Assembly: GCF_024178385.1 (NCBI RefSeq)
Contig: NZ_JAMZMM010000024.1
Coordinates: 1 to 32,030 of the forward strand
Source: Limnofasciculus baicalensis BBK-W-15
Lineage (GTDB): Bacteria > Cyanobacteriota > Cyanobacteriia > Cyanobacteriales > Coleofasciculaceae
Direction of reading: 5' to 3'
Length of the DNA: 32,030 nt
Shown: positions 6,413 through 14,816 of the stretch, piece by piece
Numbering within the stretch: position 1 is the first letter of the stretch
Layout: each line of letters opens with the position of its first letter
Position numbers and translations under genes: made by a program
Notes under the pieces: generated by a model
What the model was told of the DNA's origin: nothing
Database searches by the model: none
The model's input: the letters and a program-made list of their open reading frames with translations, nothing else

Positions 6413-9073
6413 ACGTAGTATTCTTAAAAGCTCTTTAATTTTCTCATCCTGCTTATCCTTAAATTGCTCTGGAAAACTTAACTCAATTGCCACCTTTCCA
6501 GGAGTACCACTACTACCTCCATCACTCGCCAATAAGTCTATAGATGAAATTTGAGCCAAGAGACGCTCCCGTGAAGGAGTATTTTCATTCTGACTTAATA
6601 GTAAGCCAACAATCGGTTCTTCTTGCTGTATCCTTTCTAAGTTTTTAGACTCCAGTAACTTGGCATTTGAAGTTGTAATATTTTCTAACTCTAGCCTGAT
6701 ACTCGTCGCTCCTAAATCCGTAGCTTTGCCAAGATAAAATTCACCTTGCCAGTAAATCTGAGCTGAAGCCCGAATCTTTTTCCGCAATCTTTTAAGATTC
6801 GATTTAGATACATTAAATTCCTTAAATACGCGGAACATGCCCGTAGCTAAGAAGCCAAAAGATTCCATCGGGCGATCCACATATTGACGCTTTTGGGAAT
6901 ACCATTCCTTCACATCAGAATAGGTGACTAAAGTTAAATTATCTTTCTGAGTTTGATTAAGATCGCTAAACCTAACAGATAAGATAGATTGATTGTTATT
7001 TCTCGATTGTAACCTGATCACCTCCGCATCCAAAATTACCCTCGCCCCAAAATCACCAACTAACTCAATTTCCACTTCTTCTGGTAAAGTAGGTTGACCT
7101 TCTAAAAGAATTCCAGTACCTGTTTCTGAAAGATCCTGAGTAATTCCATGCCATTCCTGAGTCTGCTCAGTGTTGTAATCATAGCTATAAACTGTCGCTC
7201 CTAACCGTCGATATAAACGGTGTGAAGTTCGTTCTTGGGGTTGCTCAAAGGCAACTAATAGTGCTGCTAACAGTAGAATTAGATTAAAGACTGACCACAT
7301 CGCATTAACTGATACCGCCTCCCAATCCTCTGGACGGAGGATCAACCAAAAGGGTACAGAAATCAAAGCAATTATAATTAATGCCGTCACTCCTAACAAA
7401 CCTTTCACCGACTGCCAATCAAAGTTTTCCCAAGTAAATTCTCGCTTAATTAACGTCATATCTTTGTCGGTGACGTTAAACTCACCTAGATTAGGATTAA
7501 TCAGCGCCATCATGGTGACATATCCCGCCTGAAATGCCATCACAAATTCGAGAATTTCGTTCCAAAAAGAAAACCGAACTTCCTTATAAGTGATGTAGTT
7601 AGCATTTAATGAAAGAAGAAGGTGAGGCAAAGCATAAGCCAATGTTTCTAAACCCAAACCCCGAATTGGGTTAATACTAAATAGTAAAAACAAAGTCGGC
7701 GCAATCGCGTACATTAATCGAGGATAGCCGAAGAAAAAGTGGGAAGTAGCACTAAAATAGCAAATGCGTTGGGGAATAGTTAGATTCAATTTGGGGTTCA
7801 AGACTGGGTTTTCAATCCGCAGAATTTGAGCCATCCCCCGCGCCCAGCGAACTTGCTGCCCCACATAGGAGGAAAAAGTCTCAGGCGCTAAACCTGCAAT
7901 CATAATTTTGTCGTAGTAAACTGACTTATATCCTAAAGAATGCAATCGGAAAGCCGTGTGGCAATCTTCAGTGACAGTTTCTGTGGCAATTCCACCAATT
8001 TCCAGGGCATATTCTTTGCGAATTACGGCCGCTGAACCGCAAAAGAATGCCGCATTCCAGAAATCATTTCCTTTTTGTAAAACCTTATAAAATAGTTCAT
8101 TACCTGCCGGAATTCGCCCTCCAGTGCGCAAGTTTCTCTCAAAAGGATCGGGGTTGAAAAACCAGTGAGGTGTTTGGACAAATGCCACTTTATCATCTAA
8201 GAAAAAGCCCACTGTATGCTGGAGAAACTGACGAGTGGGGATGTGATCGCAATCCAGAATCATTACCAAATCGCCGTCTGTATTGCGAAAGGCTGTGTTA
8301 ATATTTCCCGCCTTAGCATGATCGTTACTATCCCGTGTCAGGAGGGATGCCCCGACTTCGGCGCACATTTGCCGCAATTGTTCCCTCCGGAGTCTAAACT
8401 TTTCTCGGCGCGGATCGTCTTCTTTATACTTTTCTGGACGACCATCATCTAAAACATACACCTTTTTTTTAGATGCTGGATAATCAATTGCCACTGCACC
8501 TAGTGTCGTCTTCCGTACAATATCTACATCTTCGTTGTAGGTGGGAATATATATATCAACTTTAAATAATTTATCTTCGGGAATGGTTGAAATATCTATT
8601 GGCTCGCGATCTTGAATTTTCAGTGTTTGAAAGTAAGCCAAAACTAAGGTCAAAATTGCGTAAAGTTCTGATACTAACAATAGTAAACAAAAAGTGCCAT
8701 TGAGGAAGGTATCAAAGTTGAGGGTATAGCTCAGACGGTAATATAAATAACGAGCTGTGGTAGCTAAACTCAACCACATTAAAAACAAGTGATAATATTC
8801 GCTGATTTCTTTATCATTTTTTACTCTTGTTTCTGCTCGCACTATCACCTGTCCAATTGCTATTAGGACTACGGCAATCGCACTCTGCTGCCAAATCTTG
8901 AGCGGTGTAATTACTAGTGGTACGGATATGATGCTTAGGAATAAAATCATCCATTTTAGATGACTCCATCCTAATTTTCCTAGTATTCTGTCAAAAAATG
9001 ATGGGATAAAATCGACGAGCCAATCAGTGGCGAAGGGACGGCGGGGACGGAAATTGAAGAGGGAAAAAGACAT
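6410..9073 (-). CDS. bcsA: Cellulose synthase catalytic subunit, UDP-forming, with PilZ domain
   Basis: 887 residues. It polymerises UDP-glucose into beta-1,4-glucan and threads the chain through the inner membrane. Glycosyltransferase family 2 residues are all present: DDG (209-211), the DCDH metal site (D274, D276), TED with the catalytic base D370, QQVRW (406-410) and the gating loop FNVTDK (532-537). Multiple membrane helices lie before and after this domain. A PilZ domain follows, with RxxxR (R615, R619) and DxSxxG (D647, S649, G652), so c-di-GMP activation is expected. Residues about 755-870 form an extra module with RKKIR and DLGATS, resembling a second, altered PilZ. The gene is third in the order GH8-bcsB-bcsA, 117 bp after bcsB, with heptamer repeats between. 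The start is ATG 9073. The product could be cellulose or a related beta-glucan. Confidence 0.93.
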   Translation of the reverse strand: MSFSLFNFRPRRPFATDWLVDFIPSFFDRILGKLGWSHLKWMILFLSIISVPLVITPLKIWQQSAIAVVLIAIGQVIVRAETRVKNDKEISEYYHLFLMWLSLATTARYLYYRLSYTLNFDTFLNGTFCLLLLVSELYAILTLVLAYFQTLKIQDREPIDISTIPEDKLFKVDIYIPTYNEDVDIVRKTTLGAVAIDYPASKKKVYVLDDGRPEKYKEDDPRREKFRLRREQLRQMCAEVGASLLTRDSNDHAKAGNINTAFRNTDGDLVMILDCDHIPTRQFLQHTVGFFLDDKVAFVQTPHWFFNPDPFERNLRTGGRIPAGNELFYKVLQKGNDFWNAAFFCGSAAVIRKEYALEIGGIATETVTEDCHTAFRLHSLGYKSVYYDKIMIAGLAPETFSSYVGQQVRWARGMAQILRIENPVLNPKLNLTIPQRICYFSATSHFFFGYPRLMYAIAPTLFLLFSINPIRGLGLETLAYALPHLLLSLNANYITYKEVRFSFWNEILEFVMAFQAGYVTMMALINPNLGEFNVTDKDMTLIKREFTWENFDWQSVKGLLGVTALIIIALISVPFWLILRPEDWEAVSVNAMWSVFNLILLLAALLVAFEQPQERTSHRLYRRLGATVYSYDYNTEQTQEWHGITQDLSETGTGILLEGQPTLPEEVEIELVGDFGARVILDAEVIRLQSRNNNQSILSVRFSDLNQTQKDNLTLVTYSDVKEWYSQKRQYVDRPMESFGFLATGMFRVFKEFNVSKSNLKRLRKKIRASAQIYWQGEFYLGKATDLGATSIRLELENITTSNAKLLESKNLERIQQEEPIVGLLLSQNENTPSRERLLAQISSIDLLASDGGSSGTPGKVAIELSFPEQFKDKQDEKIKELLRILR

Positions 9074-9190
9074 GTTGTTAGTTGTTGGTTGTTAGTTGTT
9101 GTTTGTTAGTTGTTGTTTGTTAGTTGTTAGTTGTTTGTTGTTCTTTGTTAAATAACCAATAACCAATAACCAATAACAAACAACCAATAA
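9074..9190. repeat. Inverted heptamer-repeat block between bcsB and bcsA
   Basis: A TG-rich block (TTGTTAG/TTGTTGG units, about 9074-9150) is followed by a CA-rich block (AATAACC units, about 9151-9190). The two halves are roughly complementary and could fold into a long imperfect stem in the intercistronic mRNA. The bcsB stop codon (9191-9193) directly abuts the block. Confidence 0.75.
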
Positions 9191-11857
9191 CTAATGACTC
9201 TTTTGATCGCTAAGGCGCTTGAGATAGAGCTGAGAGATACCATAGAGTAGAAGTGCGATCGCTAAAATACCTCCTGGTAAGAAAATCCAGTTATCCTGGA
9301 GGATGCGAGCTATTTTACCTAGCAGGCTGGTATTTTCAATCCGGCGAGTTGTGGGGGCGCGGTTCAAAAAGTCAAGCTTGTAGGCATCGGGATCGTAAGT
9401 AGATGTGTTTTCCTGATTGCTACTAACCAGTACCGTATCTTTTTTGAGTTGGAAAAACCAAGAGTCTTTGCTAATAATTTGTCGTACTCTTTCTAAACCA
9501 TTTTCGGTTTGAGCGGAGAGTGCTAAAACAACCCGTTCCGGATTATCTGGAGATATGATTTCTTTAATTGTCCCTCCATCATCTGGCAATGTTTGGATGC
9601 TTGCTCGATCCGATTGTCTAGAAAAAGCACTACCTAAACCAAATCCGCCCGCTTCCTTTGTCAAAGCTTCCGGTAAAGGAAATTGATCCCGCGTACCAAT
9701 TGCTACCAAATTGTTTGTTTTCCGGACTTCTGGGGGCAATGAGGCGGTGGTGTAAGCGCTAATCTTGACTGAATCTGCCTTAGAAAGTCGTCCCAATCTT
9801 TCGCTGAATGCCAGCATAGTTAGGAGATCTGTTTTAGTCGGTGCATCGGGTACGACAATTGCCGTATTTGATAAATCTTGGGGTGCGGCAAAGGGATAAC
9901 CTGACTGCAAAAGTTTTAAATCTGGCAGTTGTACGGATTGTTGGCGGTTGAGTTTAAAACTGGTGTCGGGATGAACTGTTCCTGTTAGTTGTTGATCTGT
10001 AACTTTACCGCATTCTCCAGGCTCCCTGGGGTTCAAACGGAAGGCTACTTCCAGTTTAGAAGTGGATGTGAGACGGTTCATCAGGTTGGCAGGTAAATCT
10101 ACGTTTAGCTTCTTGTTAGTCGCGCCATCTTCACTAGTTAACCTTGCCCCACCAATAAATACTCCATCAAGTAATACTTCAACTGCTGAGGTTCTAGGAT
10201 TAACTTGGGGACCATAACTGTAACGGAGATTCATGGAGCTTCCCCGGGTAAACTCGTCATCTGGTAAGGGGCGAAAATCAATCTGAACGGGTGGTGCGCC
10301 AGCACCTCGCACGGCGATCTCTTGTAAGGGTTCGCCGTTTTCCTGGGTTTTGATGTCGCTGAGTTTAAAAGAATCTTTGGTTGGTAAAAATCCTTTCCAT
10401 TCTCGGAGTGGGGGTGCTGGTACATCCTTGAGACTATTAACTAAAATAGCTTGGCCAGTGCCAAGTTTCTTAGTATCTGGTTGTACTAAAAACTGAGCTG
10501 CTTTAGCAACTCCTTCAGAGCCATTTCCCGTGACAACTAATACTGGCACAGCTCCATCCAGAGTTGTGGTTAATATCAATACTCCAATATCTTCTGGTAA
10601 AGCTGTTTTATTCCCATCCAGAATTTGATTTTTAATAATGGGAAAGGGTAGATCTAAATCTTTTAGTGTGGGTTGAGTGGCGGGAGTGCCGATAATGACT
10701 GCGCGATCGCCAAAGTCCAGATCTTCGATATCTTTGACTAAGCTAGTCTCAATTGGACGAAACTCAGCCTGTCTGCCTAAAGCTGCTTGTAAACGAGAAG
10801 CAGCTATTAACCAATCATCATTTACTTTGGGTAGCAAGTAAACAATCTTATTTGCATCCAAACTTAATTGATCGAAGAATGGATAGGGATAGCGGCTAAA
10901 GTTTAGAGGTATTGGTTGGGGTTGATATTCAAACTGTAATTCTGAATCTGGTAGCACCTCAGTCCAAAGAGTTGCGTCACTGGGATCGCTACATTTTTCA
11001 TCATTCTGCTGCTGCACTACAATCGTTAGATCATTATAATCCTGAATCAATCTTGCTGGGATACTAAATAAAGCTTGACCTATCTGAGACTGTTTGCGAT
11101 TGAGGGGTATTGAACCAATACTTGTACCATTCACCTGTACGGTTAAATTAGAGCGACTAGCAATTAATGCAGGTGAATGTTGGTAACGGATTAGAGCTTT
11201 GGAGGCAGTTATTTTCCAGCCTTGGGGACGAGTAAAGCCTAATCGCGCTGTCGAATAAATACCCCGCAAGCGGAAACGGTTCCCCACCACAGGAGAGCGA
11301 TTGAATTGCAGGATGTACTCAGCAGTTGGCAGAGCTTCGGTGGTAGTAGTTTCTTCTTCTTTAATGGTTGGAGATTTTGCCCTGGGTTTGGCACGAGGTT
11401 GATCCGGAGTCTCTGTTTCTGACGTAACTGACTCCCTAACCTTTGGCTCTGACTCTGGTTGTGGCTTTGGTTTTTCAGGCGTTTGGGGGCGTGGGGTTGG
11501 TTTTCGTGGGGGACTTTGAGGTTGCTGCGGGGGCGGTTGTGGTCCGATTAGTTTGCGGGTGGCTGGAGCGCTAGGCTTTTTATTTTTGGGAGGAGACGGA
11601 GGTAAAGGTTTATAGACTGGAGTTTGGGTTGGCGCACTTGGTAAGGTATACTCGCGAATCAATTGGTCTTCTTGCTCTTTGAGAGAGCGATCGCTTTGAG
11701 CTGATACCAAATTGACATTATTACCCAATATTACAATTAATATTACACAGAATAGTAACAGCCAAAATCGCGGGTGTTTCTGCCATCGGGTGGATTGATT
11801 TCGGCGCTCATTGGTCGTTGGTTTCTTGGGTTTGGAAGACCCAAACAATCGTTTCAT
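9191..11857 (-). CDS. bcsB: BcsB-like cellulose synthase membrane-anchored subunit
   Basis: 888 residues. In the family, BcsB is a periplasmic, carbohydrate-binding partner whose C-terminal membrane helix packs on BcsA and is needed for activity. Here a basic N-terminus and a hydrophobic segment (about 31-52, ending VSAQS) form a signal peptide or anchor. About 100 residues (72-172) rich in Pro, Lys, Thr and Glu follow, then the BcsB-type body (about 180-820), and a C-terminal helix (about 857-878) with a short basic cytoplasmic end. The order fits the topology of known BcsB; the long Pro-rich linker is unusual. It lies between the GH8 gene (153 bp upstream) and bcsA (117 bp downstream) on the same strand. 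Start ATG 11857. Assignment rests on topology, size and position next to a certain bcsA, plus conserved-looking body segments. Confidence 0.85.
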   Translation of the reverse strand: MKRLFGSSKPKKPTTNERRNQSTRWQKHPRFWLLLFCVILIVILGNNVNLVSAQSDRSLKEQEDQLIREYTLPSAPTQTPVYKPLPPSPPKNKKPSAPATRKLIGPQPPPQQPQSPPRKPTPRPQTPEKPKPQPESEPKVRESVTSETETPDQPRAKPRAKSPTIKEEETTTTEALPTAEYILQFNRSPVVGNRFRLRGIYSTARLGFTRPQGWKITASKALIRYQHSPALIASRSNLTVQVNGTSIGSIPLNRKQSQIGQALFSIPARLIQDYNDLTIVVQQQNDEKCSDPSDATLWTEVLPDSELQFEYQPQPIPLNFSRYPYPFFDQLSLDANKIVYLLPKVNDDWLIAASRLQAALGRQAEFRPIETSLVKDIEDLDFGDRAVIIGTPATQPTLKDLDLPFPIIKNQILDGNKTALPEDIGVLILTTTLDGAVPVLVVTGNGSEGVAKAAQFLVQPDTKKLGTGQAILVNSLKDVPAPPLREWKGFLPTKDSFKLSDIKTQENGEPLQEIAVRGAGAPPVQIDFRPLPDDEFTRGSSMNLRYSYGPQVNPRTSAVEVLLDGVFIGGARLTSEDGATNKKLNVDLPANLMNRLTSTSKLEVAFRLNPREPGECGKVTDQQLTGTVHPDTSFKLNRQQSVQLPDLKLLQSGYPFAAPQDLSNTAIVVPDAPTKTDLLTMLAFSERLGRLSKADSVKISAYTTASLPPEVRKTNNLVAIGTRDQFPLPEALTKEAGGFGLGSAFSRQSDRASIQTLPDDGGTIKEIISPDNPERVVLALSAQTENGLERVRQIISKDSWFFQLKKDTVLVSSNQENTSTYDPDAYKLDFLNRAPTTRRIENTSLLGKIARILQDNWIFLPGGILAIALLLYGISQLYLKRLSDQKSH

Positions 11858-11883
11858 AAGCTATTGTTCATCTAATTTTAATT

Positions 11884-12010
11884 GTGATGAAGGAAGGATG
11901 AAAGATGAAGGATGAAGTTTGAAAAATAATACTTCATCTTAACTGTCCAAATTATCGTTCTTATTTCCTCCTTCATACTTCATACTTCATCCTTTATCCT
12001 TTATCCTTCA
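11884..12010. repeat. GATGAAG / CTTCATC inverted repeat spacer
   Basis: GATGAAG/GGATGAA-type units at about 11884-11925 are mirrored by CTTCATA/CTTCATC/TTTATCC units at about 11965-12010. The spacer between the GH8 gene and bcsB can therefore fold on itself. It has the same architecture as the TTGGTTG-type blocks but a different unit sequence. Confidence 0.6.
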
Positions 12011-13399
12011 TCATTTTTGCAGTAGTTTAGGATCGATAGCTTGAGTAGGGAGTAATCCTAACCAGGCGAGATTTTGAGTGTAGTAGGATGATTGATCGTC
12101 CCAAATTCCCTCATTGTATCTAGGTAATAGTTTTTTCTGGAGTAATTCTTCAGCCATTTTAGGATCGATTAAGCGCAGGGCAGGATAAAGCATAGCGTAT
12201 TGGGACGTTGCTTCGTAATTAACTATAGATTTCCCCTGGAGATCGATTTGGGCTGGGATATTCCCAGGTTGGCGCAATAGTTTTTGAAGGTGTTGAGTGG
12301 CTACTTTAAGATAGCTTAGTCCTTCCGGAGATTGAAATAATTCAGCATCCCAAGCTACTCGCCACCAAACTCGGTACGCATCAAAGCTATAGAGGCTTTT
12401 GAGTTTACTATCGGGTGGTAGTGGCTGGAATTTCCCTGTTTGAGTATCCAGGGCAATCCAATCACTTGGCAAGCCTGCTTTGGAAACTTTGGATGACTGC
12501 TCTAGAATTTGGTAGCTACTTTCAACTAAACTCAGCCAATTCCGTTGAGGATCGACTTGAGCAAAGAGGCGAAAGGCATAGGGTGCGAGATAGGAGGGAT
12601 TGAAATATATAGTAGAGGGAGTGGGGACAAAGGCTTCTTTTGGCCCTGGTAGGAGATAGCGCTTTCCCCCCGCTACTTCTATGGTGGAATACTCCCACAA
12701 ATCTCGCAATTTGAGCTGTGCCAAATTCAGATATTCAGGGCGATGCCAACGACGGTATGCCAAGATTAAAGCCGTAATCGCATCAATATCCGCATCGCTA
12801 GCAAAATTCCGATCAATTGCGCCCCACTTTTCTTTTTCCTTTCCCCACAACCACACCCAAAGTTGATCGATGGGTTTACCTTGAGGATCGAGTCGATGGA
12901 GGTTATTTTCCGCCCATTTTAGGGTGAGGGCAAATGTGGTAGGGTCATCAATGAGGACGGCTCGTAGCATAGCATAAGCTTGACCTTCAGAAGTTGAGCG
13001 ATCGCTAGCTTGATAGTCGATTACTCGACCATCTTCTTGGATAAATTGTTGTCTGTAGATGACCCAGCTTTGTTCGAGTATATCCCGATTAGCCGTTGAT
13101 GGGGGTAATTTCGGGACACTGACAATGGGTGACTCGGTTACCGTCTCTGTTGGCGTTGACAATGGCACCGTCTCTGTTGGTGTCGGTAATGGAGATGATG
13201 GTGTTTTCGGTCCTTCCTTCAAGGAGATGGAAACGCAGCCACCCAGATTGCCGGAAATGGCGATAACAGTAGCCCATAACAGGGGAATGGAGAATGGGGA
13301 ATGGGGAATGGGGAAGAAGGTATTGAGTCTTTTCCCTTTCAGCTTTTGCCTTTCCTCGGAAAAATGCCTGAACTTTAACACCGCGATCAAACCTAGCAT
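12011..13399 (-). CDS. bcsZ: Glycoside hydrolase family 8 cellulase (BcsZ-like), probable lipoprotein
   Basis: 462 residues from ATG 13399. Family 8 enzymes hydrolyse beta-1,4-glucan, and BcsZ trims nascent cellulose in the periplasm. Visible are the catalytic-acid segment STSEGQAYAM (Glu138), the family signature FASDADIDAI (Asp202, Asp204), and SFDAYRVWWR (Asp340), all at the spacing expected of GH8. A hydrophobic stretch ends in the lipobox LGGC (Cys55), so lipid anchoring is likely. A Ser/Pro/Thr linker with repeated PTETV follows. The N-terminal ~25 residues before the hydrophobic stretch are odd because part is encoded by a GGGAATG repeat. An in-frame GTG at 13405 is possible, but AAGG sits 5 nt before ATG 13399, which I prefer. 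It is the first gene of the cellulose cluster, divergent from parA. Confidence 0.88.
   Translation of the reverse strand: MLGLIAVLKFRHFSEERQKLKGKRLNTFFPIPHSPFSIPLLWATVIAISGNLGGCVSISLKEGPKTPSSPLPTPTETVPLSTPTETVTESPIVSVPKLPPSTANRDILEQSWVIYRQQFIQEDGRVIDYQASDRSTSEGQAYAMLRAVLIDDPTTFALTLKWAENNLHRLDPQGKPIDQLWVWLWGKEKEKWGAIDRNFASDADIDAITALILAYRRWHRPEYLNLAQLKLRDLWEYSTIEVAGGKRYLLPGPKEAFVPTPSTIYFNPSYLAPYAFRLFAQVDPQRNWLSLVESSYQILEQSSKVSKAGLPSDWIALDTQTGKFQPLPPDSKLKSLYSFDAYRVWWRVAWDAELFQSPEGLSYLKVATQHLQKLLRQPGNIPAQIDLQGKSIVNYEATSQYAMLYPALRLIDPKMAEELLQKKLLPRYNEGIWDDQSSYYTQNLAWLGLLPTQAIDPKLLQK
13283..13318. repeat. GGGGAAT-type repeat within the cellulase signal region
   Basis: Four to five units of GGGGAATG/GGAGAATG are read on the - strand as PIPHSPFSIP, immediately before the lipoprotein signal hydrophobic core. 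This is a repeat captured in the N-terminal coding sequence. Confidence 0.65.
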
Positions 13400-13513
13400 T
13401 TTCACCTTATTCTAATCATTCCTATACTGGATCCGTGTACTGAGGAGAGATAGAAACAGTGGATTCCGACTTTAATCTCGGCAGAAGGCTCCCGCTATAA
13501 TCTTGGGAATCCC

Positions 13514-13540
13514 CCGCTATACCTCGTAGAGGTATAGCGG
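13514..13540. other. Perfect 12-bp hairpin in the cellulase/parA divergent region
   Basis: The arms CCGCTATACCTC and GAGGTATAGCGG flank a 3-nt loop. It lies in the 255-bp divergent region between the cellulase gene and parA. It has no T run, so it is not a simple terminator. It could be an operator, a recombination remnant or a cyanobacterial interspersed repeat. Confidence 0.55.
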
Positions 13541-13630
13541 CCTGAAGATGTCAATCCGTTGTCTCGCTACACTATGATAAGAAAGATAAAGCTCCAAACC
13601 CCGCGATCCCAGCCAAGGGAGTGTCAAAAT

Positions 13631-13636
13631 TATAAT
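13631..13636 (+). promoter_or_regulatory. Candidate -10 element of first parA
   Basis: A perfect TATAAT lies 19 nt before the ATG at 13655. No convincing -35 is seen 17 bp upstream, and the implied leader would be only about 12 nt. Weak support. Confidence 0.3.
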
Positions 13637-13654
13637 CTGTAGAGACCAAAGTGA

Positions 13655-14548
13655 ATGGGATACGTTATTTCCATAGTCAATATGAAAGGTGGTGTTGGTA
13701 AAACAACCACCACCGTTAATCTAGCAACAAGTTTCGCCAAAGATTATGGGATGCGAGTGTTAATCGTAGATTTAGATACTCAGATTAATGCAACCCTAAG
13801 CTTGATCCCCCCCCTTCAATTTGCCAATTTAAGGAAAGAAAGTCGCACCTTAAAACAGTTAGTCGAGCAATTAATTAACCCGAATGGTCAATCAACTATC
13901 CCAATCCAAAACGTAATTCAGCGAAATATATGTAAAGTGAATGGGCTAGATTTACTACCTGGTAATATCGAACTATATAATGATTTTTTATTGGCAACAC
14001 GTCTTTATTCTCAGTCAAAGAGCGATCGCCAAGACTTTGAAAAAAACTGGAATAATTTGGAAGATACCTTATTCAAAAGCATTCTCCAGCCAGTATTAGA
14101 CAATTACGATCTAATGATATTAGATTTTCCTCCTGGAGATAACATGCTTACCAGAAGTGGTTTAATCGCTAGTAATTTTTATTTGATTCCAGCTAAACCC
14201 GAACCCCTGTCAGTTGTAGGGATGGGAATATTGGAAGCACATATCAAAAAACTCAAACAGAGCAATCGCACTAACATCGCTCTTTTGGGCATTGTCTTCT
14301 CATCTCTGGGCCATGCGACAACAATGGCAACCAAAGTCAAAAATAGAGTTAGTGCTGAATTTGGTTCAGACAAAATTTTTAATACAGAAATTCCCACCAA
14401 TGTGGCTATTGCCAAAGCCGTTGATGAGTTTCAGCCTGTTGTCCTCACGGAACCAAATTCATCAGGTGCTAAAGCCTTCACTGATTTAAGCAAAGAAGTC
14501 TTACAGCGACTCGCCAATACCCTGGGGACAAGGTTTTCCAAAAACTAG
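13655..14548 (+). CDS. ParA/MinD-family ATPase, copy 1 (possible BcsQ-like role)
   Basis: 297 residues. These P-loop ATPases dimerise on ATP and position cargo on DNA or membrane. A deviant Walker A is present (KGGVGKTT, residues 11-18, with signature Lys11), then VDLDTQINATLSL, where the usual DxDPQ motif has Thr42 instead of Pro, and a Walker B-like ILDFPP (D157). There is no N-terminal DNA-binding domain, so it is the short ParA type, and no C-terminal amphipathic MinD helix is evident. No parB or centromere-like repeats are found nearby. It is divergent from the cellulose cluster and followed after 268 bp by a close paralogue. BcsQ of enterobacterial cellulose operons is in this superfamily, so a role in placing the synthase is plausible but inferred. 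Plasmid partition is less likely in this chromosomal context. Confidence 0.88.
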   Translation: MGYVISIVNMKGGVGKTTTTVNLATSFAKDYGMRVLIVDLDTQINATLSLIPPLQFANLRKESRTLKQLVEQLINPNGQSTIPIQNVIQRNICKVNGLDLLPGNIELYNDFLLATRLYSQSKSDRQDFEKNWNNLEDTLFKSILQPVLDNYDLMILDFPPGDNMLTRSGLIASNFYLIPAKPEPLSVVGMGILEAHIKKLKQSNRTNIALLGIVFSSLGHATTMATKVKNRVSAEFGSDKIFNTEIPTNVAIAKAVDEFQPVVLTEPNSSGAKAFTDLSKEVLQRLANTLGTRFSKN

Positions 14549-14582
14549 TCCATAAGAGCAAAAATCCTTCAACACCTTACTC

Positions 14583-14689
14583 TATAGCGGTTTTCAGTTC
14601 CATCAAGTACAGAGGAAAAACCCCCAGAAACCCGGTAACTTCGGCGAAACCGGGTTTCTCTCCACCTCACTTAACTGAGAAGCGCTATA
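14583..14689. repeat. MITE-like element with TATAGCG ends
   Basis: The 17-bp terminal inverted repeats (14583-14599 and 14673-14689, 15 of 17 matching) start TATAGCG. Inside is a perfect 10-bp hairpin (14626-14635 / 14650-14659, AGAAACCCGG). TA-bounded ends are what IS630/Tc1-type elements leave; an IS630-type fragment is present at 19890-20132. It lies between the two parA genes. The family assignment is inference. Confidence 0.55.
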
Positions 14690-14750
14690 TGTCGAGGATC
14701 GGGGGATCGGGAGAGAATTTAACCGCTCAGTTATTTCGGTTTTTTGGTGC

Positions 14751-14768
14751 AGGTATGCTAATATACCT
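14751..14768. promoter_or_regulatory. Palindrome upstream of second parA
   Basis: AGGTAT-GCTAAT-ATACCT is a 6-bp inverted repeat with a 6-nt spacer, 48 bp upstream of the ATG and next to an AT-rich TATATT. Position suggests an operator or promoter element. Confidence 0.3.
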
Positions 14769-14816
14769 TTATATTAATTTAGCGCTTACTATCGTTACTC
14801 CAAGAGGATTTTATTC

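Noticed and set aside
9074-9190. CRISPR array
   Set aside because: Repeat units are 7 nt with no unique spacers of regular length; no cas genes are in the window.
10231-10425. Small - strand ORF inside bcsB
   Set aside because: Out-of-frame shadow of a confident long gene.
12011-13405. GTG 13405 as the cellulase start
   Set aside because: It overlaps the AAGG Shine-Dalgarno that correctly spaces ATG 13399; kept only as an alternative.
13059-13415. + strand ORF over the cellulase N-terminus
   Set aside because: Antisense shadow; its Val/Gly runs come from the PTETV and GGGAATG repeats.
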